DNA from: Cohnella caldifontis
Lineage (GTDB): Bacteria > Bacillota > Bacilli > Paenibacillales > Paenibacillaceae
Reading direction: 5' to 3'
Assembly: GCF_029360585.1 (NCBI RefSeq)
Contig: NZ_JAQZSJ010000001.1
Location: 124,001-188,000, forward strand
DNA length: 64,000 nt
Shown here piece after piece: positions 60,249 through 64,000 of the stretch (position 1 is the stretch's first letter; each line of letters starts with the position of its first letter). The position numbers were made by a program, and so were the translations under genes. A model generated the notes under the pieces. That model did no database searches, was not told the origin of the DNA, and was given only the letters and a program-made list of their open reading frames with translations.

Positions 60249-60920
60249 TTACAGCGGCCCCGAAATGCCCTGTTTGCGAATCATGAAGAAGTGAGCGGCA
60301 AGCAGCGTCAGCAGCGCGCCGGGCAGGAAGAATACGTGGATCGCGAAGAACCGCGTCAGCGTCTGCGCGCCTACGATCGTTCCGCCGTTCATCAGTATCT
60401 TGATGTATTCGCCGATCCAAGGCACGGAGCCGGCAATTTCAAGACCGACCTTCGTGGCAAAGTAGGCTTTGTTGTCCCAAGGAAGCAGGTAACCCGTGAA
60501 GCCGAGACCCAGCATCACGAAGAAAATCAGCATTCCGACAACCCAGTTCATTTCGCGCGGCGCCTTGTAGGAGCCGGTGAAGAAGACGCGAAGGGTATGT
60601 AGGAACATCATGACGATCACGAGGCTCGCGCCCCAGTGGTGCATGCCGCGCACGATCGCGCCGAACGCGACCTGATGCTGCAAGTAGTCGACGCTGTAAT
60701 AAGCGTTGACGATGTCCGGAACGTAGTACATCGTCAGGAACATCCCCGACAAAATCTGGATGACCGTGATAAAGAACGTCAAACCGCCGAAGCAGTAAAC
60801 GAATGCGGAGAAATGGTGCGCCGGGTTGACGTGCTCCGGCACTTCATGGTCGGCAATGTCTCTCCACATCGGCGTGATGTCCAGACGTTCGTCGATCCAG
60901 TTATACATGCCTTTCAACAT
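60249..60920 (-). CDS. qcrB: menaquinol:cytochrome c reductase cytochrome b subunit
   Basis: The 223-residue cytochrome b6-like protein has four membrane helices with paired haem-b histidines, as in VPEHVNPAHHFSAFVYCFGG, GMHHWGASLVIVMMFLHTLR and FFAIHVFFLPGALLTLLAAH. GFTGYLLPWDNKAYFATKVG is the quinol-site signature. It lies between qcrA (19 bases) and qcrC (9 bases). Confidence 0.97.
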   Translation of the reverse strand: MLKGMYNWIDERLDITPMWRDIADHEVPEHVNPAHHFSAFVYCFGGLTFFITVIQILSGMFLTMYYVPDIVNAYYSVDYLQHQVAFGAIVRGMHHWGASLVIVMMFLHTLRVFFTGSYKAPREMNWVVGMLIFFVMLGLGFTGYLLPWDNKAYFATKVGLEIAGSVPWIGEYIKILMNGGTIVGAQTLTRFFAIHVFFLPGALLTLLAAHFFMIRKQGISGPL

Positions 60921-60939
60921 GAGACGAAACGCCCTCCTT

Positions 60940-61476
60940 CTACTTCACGTGCTGGTTCGGTTCCAACGGTCCCAGGTACACCCAGCCGTTATCCACTTTC
61001 ACCTGATACTCGTCCAGCGGCTTCGGCGCGACCTTGAGGTTCTTGCCGAGCTTGTCGTACTCGGCGCCGTGGCAAGGACATAGATAGTGATTCGGGATTT
61101 CCTTGCCGAATTTGCCGATCGTGCAGCCGAGATGCTTGCAGATCGGAGACAAGGCAAAAACTTTCCCGCTGTCGTCCTTCGCAATCCATGCTTGCATCTT
61201 CGGATCGCTCTCGTACCAGCCGTCTACCTGGTGGACTTTGAATTCCACCTGCTGCGGCTCGCCCGTTACTTTGCTTTCCTCGATGACTTTCACGAAATTA
61301 CCCTTTTGTTGCGGTTGCAAAAGGGGATCGACGGCAAAGCGGATCATCGGCAGGACGGCTCCGCCGGCCATGAATGCTCCGGCTCCCCCAAGGGTGTACG
61401 ACAGGAATTGTCGACGAGTCATCTCTTTCCGCTTGACCGGCTTGTGCACGGTTTCTTGCTGCTCCTTGTGGTCCAT
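60940..61476 (-). CDS. qcrA: menaquinol:cytochrome c reductase Rieske iron-sulfur subunit
   Basis: ATG 61476 follows AAGGGGG; 178 residues. The N-terminus carries a Tat-like twin-arginine (MTRRQFLSYTLGGAG) and a membrane anchor. The Rieske [2Fe-2S] ligands are in CKHLGC and, 16 residues on, CPCHGAEYD. It takes the first electron from menaquinol. It is the first gene of qcrABC. Confidence 0.96.
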   Translation of the reverse strand: MDHKEQQETVHKPVKRKEMTRRQFLSYTLGGAGAFMAGGAVLPMIRFAVDPLLQPQQKGNFVKVIEESKVTGEPQQVEFKVHQVDGWYESDPKMQAWIAKDDSGKVFALSPICKHLGCTIGKFGKEIPNHYLCPCHGAEYDKLGKNLKVAPKPLDEYQVKVDNGWVYLGPLEPNQHVK

Positions 61477-61549
61477 TTTCCAACCCCCTTCGCCCAAACA
61501 AACTCGCGTCCCGCGCGGACTTTTCCCTTTTGTTGACAAGGACATAACT

Positions 61550-61578
61550 ATAATAGCCCACGCCATATGGAGCGTCAA
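61550..61578 (-). promoter_or_regulatory. sigma-A promoter of qcrABC
   Basis: TTGACG (61578-61573) and TATTAT (61555-61550) are exactly 17 bases apart on the minus strand, about 75 bases before the qcrA start. Confidence 0.8.
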
Positions 61579-61636
61579 GAACGGTTGGGTTCCGTTTCCG
61601 CCTTTGCCGCGAAAGGTCCGGCTAAAATGTTCTCAA

Positions 61637-61647
61637 ATTGTCACAAT
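61637..61647. promoter_or_regulatory. palindrome upstream of qcrABC, possible Rex/redox operator
   Basis: ATTGTGACAAT (minus strand) has 5-base arms; extended, TTGTGA is followed by TTGAGAA, a degenerate form of the Rex box TTGTGAAN4TTCACAA. It lies about 60 bases upstream of the qcrABC -35. Confidence 0.25.
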
Positions 61648-61714
61648 TCACCGCATCCGCACTGCCTTTGGTTTACCCCAAACAGGCCAAACTATGCGCC
61701 GCCCGGCCTTCCGG

Positions 61715-62143
61715 TTATGGGGCGTCTCCCGCGCTTGCGGCCGGGCGTTTCCACAGCTCCGACACCGCTTTGAACAACGCGTCGGGATCGGGTTCTTCTC
61801 CTTCGCGTGACGGCTGCACGACGAGATCGGCCCCCGCGTCGTCCCCGACGAACCCGGGTTTGCCGCAGACGAGGATCACGTAGCGGAATCCGGCGGTTCG
61901 GCAGCGGCCGCACAGCTCTTTCAGCTTGTCCGATGCGGCGTCGTAGTGGAGGGCGGGCAGCGTCACCGTCCGTCCTTTGAAGGCTTTCTCCAGAGGAAGC
62001 AGCCAGTCCCCGGTATCCGCTGCCCGCTCCGCCATCTCCCACGGGGCTTCGAACCCCGCCAGCCCGGTGACCGGAAGCAGGCACGTGTCCATGTAGGGCT
62101 GCAGATCGGGCCAGGAAGCTTCGGTGAGTTCGCTGAATTTCAT
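61715..62143 (-). CDS. ypiF: DUF2487 family protein YpiF
   Basis: Starting at ATG 62143 (AAAGGA upstream) it has 142 residues and matches the YpiF layout: an opening like ASWPDLQPYMDTCLLPVTG, then a WEMAERAADTGDWLLPLE region. It has no membrane segment. Function unknown; the gene precedes qcrA in B. subtilis and here. Confidence 0.85.
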   Translation of the reverse strand: MKFSELTEASWPDLQPYMDTCLLPVTGLAGFEAPWEMAERAADTGDWLLPLEKAFKGRTVTLPALHYDAASDKLKELCGRCRTAGFRYVILVCGKPGFVGDDAGADLVVQPSREGEEPDPDALFKAVSELWKRPAASAGDAP

Positions 62144-62250
62144 TTCGGCTGTCATCCTTTGCATGCAGGTTGGCATCTACCAATACCATCCTACTTCAAA
62201 TGGCCGCCGATGGAAAGACAACCGGGGGGGCTTGGCACGGCCGGCGTCCG

Positions 62251-62280
62251 AAAAAACCGCCCGGATCCCATCCGGACGGT
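62251..62280 (-). terminator. terminator after the IDEAL-domain gene
   Basis: ACCGTCCGGAT pairs with ATCCGGGCGGT (one G-U) on the minus strand and is followed by TTTTTT. Confidence 0.85.
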
Positions 62281-62320
62281 CCCCTCCTTGCGTCTTCGGT
62301 TGGATGGATTCCCCGTACGC

Positions 62321-62503
62321 TTACGAGCCGATCGCCTTCAGCTCGTCGGTCAGCTGCCTGAACCGCTCGGAATCCCCCTGGGCAAGCGCTACGTCAATCT
62401 CTTTGTAGATCGTTTCCGTCCGGTATTTGCGCAGCGCTTCGTCCAGGATCATCTCAGCCGCCAACCCCAACATGGTCTCATAGGCGACTTTCATGTTATC
62501 CAT
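62321..62503 (-). CDS. small IDEAL-domain protein
   Basis: GGAGG lies 8 bases before ATG 62503; 60 residues. The C-terminal part EIDVALAQGDSERFRQLTDEL fits the IDEAL motif, found at the end of YpiB and in small Bacillales proteins such as ComK-related regulators. Here the domain is nearly the whole protein, where B. subtilis has ypiB next to ypiF. Function unknown. Confidence 0.7.
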   Translation of the reverse strand: MDNMKVAYETMLGLAAEMILDEALRKYRTETIYKEIDVALAQGDSERFRQLTDELKAIGS

Positions 62504-62629
62504 TGGTTGCACCTCCGAAATCCGGCTACTAAAGCATATTCACCGGGAGAATTGCCGCCCCGTACGATGGCCCTGCTGACAATCATTGTATCCCCGCCCA
62601 TTTCCTGCTCGGCTCGGCGATCGGGCGGT

Positions 62630-63874
62630 TCAGACATGGGGAAAAACCCCGTCATCCCACCGCTGCGATTCCCGATCGGGGACATTGACGCCCGTGACGA
62701 CCGCCTTGCCCTGAGGGGTCATGCGGACCACCGTTTCGCCGGTCTCCGTCTCCCCCCAGCGCAGCAGCCCCAAATGCATCATCATCCGCAAAACGCGCAG
62801 CTCCAGTACTTCCTTTTCTTGATCATAGTAATAGGGACGGACGATCGGCTGCAGCACCTCGTAAAGAGACGACACCGTCGTCCACGACCCGGCCAGCCGG
62901 GCCACCCATTGCACGAGCGCCGCCAAGTTGGCGACGGGCTTTTTGTACAGCCGCATCCAAAACCGGTACAACCGCGCCGGATCGAACGGTTCCGGGCTTT
63001 CCGCCGCCGCCAATCCCGCTTCGGTCACCGTCAGCCGGTCCGGGTTTTCGCGGATCATGCCCTCGTGAAAAGCGTAATCGTAGAGCAGCGAGAAACGGTC
63101 GGGATAATCGCGGAACCTTCTGCCATAGCCGAAACGCCATCCGGCCTTTCCCGGCACTCCTTCCCCGACCGACATCAGTTCCAGCGCCTGGCCCAATTGC
63201 CGCTTGTACATGTAGCCTTCCGAGGTCAGCGGGACGTCATGGTCCCGGACGTAACGGAGAAACGCAACCAGATCGTCCGCGAGCAGCCCCCGTTCGTCCC
63301 GGTAGGCCGGAGGCTCCTGCCGGACGTCCAGACGCTGCGAGTATCGGTTCTCCAACGCCTCGCACAATCTCCGCTTGACGTCGTCCGGCACTTGATAGAG
63401 GTACCGGGTTTGCTGGGAGAAGCCGTTGAACAGCCACCCGTACCGTTTGAACCGGCTGATCGTCTGCCTTGCGGCATCCTCGGCCGTTTCGGGCTGTTCC
63501 GCTTTCGCGGCGGCGTTTTTTTTGCGGGATCGCGATCCTTTCGCGGGTTGGGCGGGCGGAGCCGGCGGCACGTTCGGCTCCGCCGCCGCCTTCAGGACAA
63601 GCGTGCCGTCCGCCGCCATCCCCCCTGCCCGGGCTTTGAGCTCTTCCAAGCTGTATGACGCCCGGGTATCGAATAGGAGGGAGTTCAGAAAACGGAGATC
63701 GTCCGCGTTCATTTCCTCCACCCGGCTCTCGAGCGCGTCCCGGCGTTGGATGACGGTGAGGATCGACTGGATCAGCTCGTTTTTGGAGTGGCTGCCGCAC
63801 CCGCAGTCGTACGTCCGGGCGATTCGGGTCAACTGATCGATATCGGCGTAGCACAGCATGTCCGCCAGGTTCAT
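62630..63874 (-). CDS. uncharacterised protein of 414 residues
   Basis: The ATG at 63874 follows GGGGG by 6 bases. The N-terminal 60 residues (YADIDQLTRIARTYDCGCGS, then a KNELIQSIL helix) resemble a SAP-like or Rho-N-like nucleic-acid-binding helix pair. A Lys/Ala-rich linker with a basic run (GSRSRKKNAAAK) follows near residue 115. The C-terminal 280 residues look like winged-helix modules with many aromatics, of the kind found in helicase-associated proteins. No catalytic motif is visible. I do not recognise a family; a DNA-associated role is a guess. Confidence 0.65.
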   Translation of the reverse strand: MNLADMLCYADIDQLTRIARTYDCGCGSHSKNELIQSILTVIQRRDALESRVEEMNADDLRFLNSLLFDTRASYSLEELKARAGGMAADGTLVLKAAAEPNVPPAPPAQPAKGSRSRKKNAAAKAEQPETAEDAARQTISRFKRYGWLFNGFSQQTRYLYQVPDDVKRRLCEALENRYSQRLDVRQEPPAYRDERGLLADDLVAFLRYVRDHDVPLTSEGYMYKRQLGQALELMSVGEGVPGKAGWRFGYGRRFRDYPDRFSLLYDYAFHEGMIRENPDRLTVTEAGLAAAESPEPFDPARLYRFWMRLYKKPVANLAALVQWVARLAGSWTTVSSLYEVLQPIVRPYYYDQEKEVLELRVLRMMMHLGLLRWGETETGETVVRMTPQGKAVVTGVNVPDRESQRWDDGVFPHV

Positions 63875-64000
63875 CGGCAACCCCCGCTTCCGGATGATTT
63901 ACTTGCCAGTATCGGTTCATCCGGGCCGGTTTAAACGTGCTTCCCGCTGCGGTGCCGCAACGCGGGGACTAGACAAACGGCGAGCGAGAACGTGGATATA

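Overview
The window comes from a spore-forming, high-GC member of the Bacillota, most likely Paenibacillaceae (Paenibacillus or Cohnella type). The reasons are the B. subtilis-like gene order around qcrABC-ypjAB-ypjD-dapB-mgsA-bshB1-bshA-cca-birA-panBCD-dinG, an S-layer-homology protein, bacillithiol genes, YpjB, a T-box leader, strong G-rich Shine-Dalgarno sites and frequent TTG/GTG starts. The genus is inferred. No phage, insertion sequence, CRISPR, rRNA or tRNA gene was seen.

Layout. 1-483 is AT-richer intergenic sequence with small inverted repeats. 484-15250 (minus) holds a heterodimeric ABC exporter, an FMN-dependent glutamate-synthase-like protein with a small overlapping partner, a two-GTPase dynamin (DynA type) coupled to nth, an SLH-domain envelope protein and an N-acetylmuramoyl-L-alanine amidase. 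15436-18506 holds leuCD with a divergent LysR regulator. 18632-22057 (plus) is an ABC-2 exporter with its own histidine kinase and response regulator. 22131-30581 is a methionine-salvage locus (mtnU, mtnE, mtnW, mtnX, mtnB) split by T-box-controlled proBAC; mtnWXB follow proC with no visible terminator.

30646-41352 (minus) carries a DUF2500 protein, an ArsB-type transporter behind a tiny membrane protein, hbd-ackA-asnS-dnaD, an ECF sigma factor with its putative anti-sigma factor, and a short FtsH-like protease with a small membrane partner. 41597-47629 is a tightly overlapping set (TPR protein, dinG, rex, mtaD, ypmB). 47686-49834 is panBCD. 49835-50257 holds a promoter- and terminator-bounded candidate structured RNA and a head-to-head pair of a dispersed repeat. 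50258-56706 runs birA, cca, bshA, bshB1, mgsA, dapB, a TPR protein and ypjD. yitT (56814-57680) is the only plus-strand gene after 30.6 kb. 57634-63874 holds ypjB, ypjA, qcrCBA, ypiF, an IDEAL-domain protein and an unknown 414-residue protein.

The window is mostly core metabolism and housekeeping. The least explained items are the RNA upstream of panB, the dispersed repeats, the proline T-box reading into methionine-salvage genes, and a hairpin covering the ypjB ribosome binding site. Starts were reassigned wherever a Shine-Dalgarno sequence or a 4-base ATGA/TTGA overlap favoured an internal codon.
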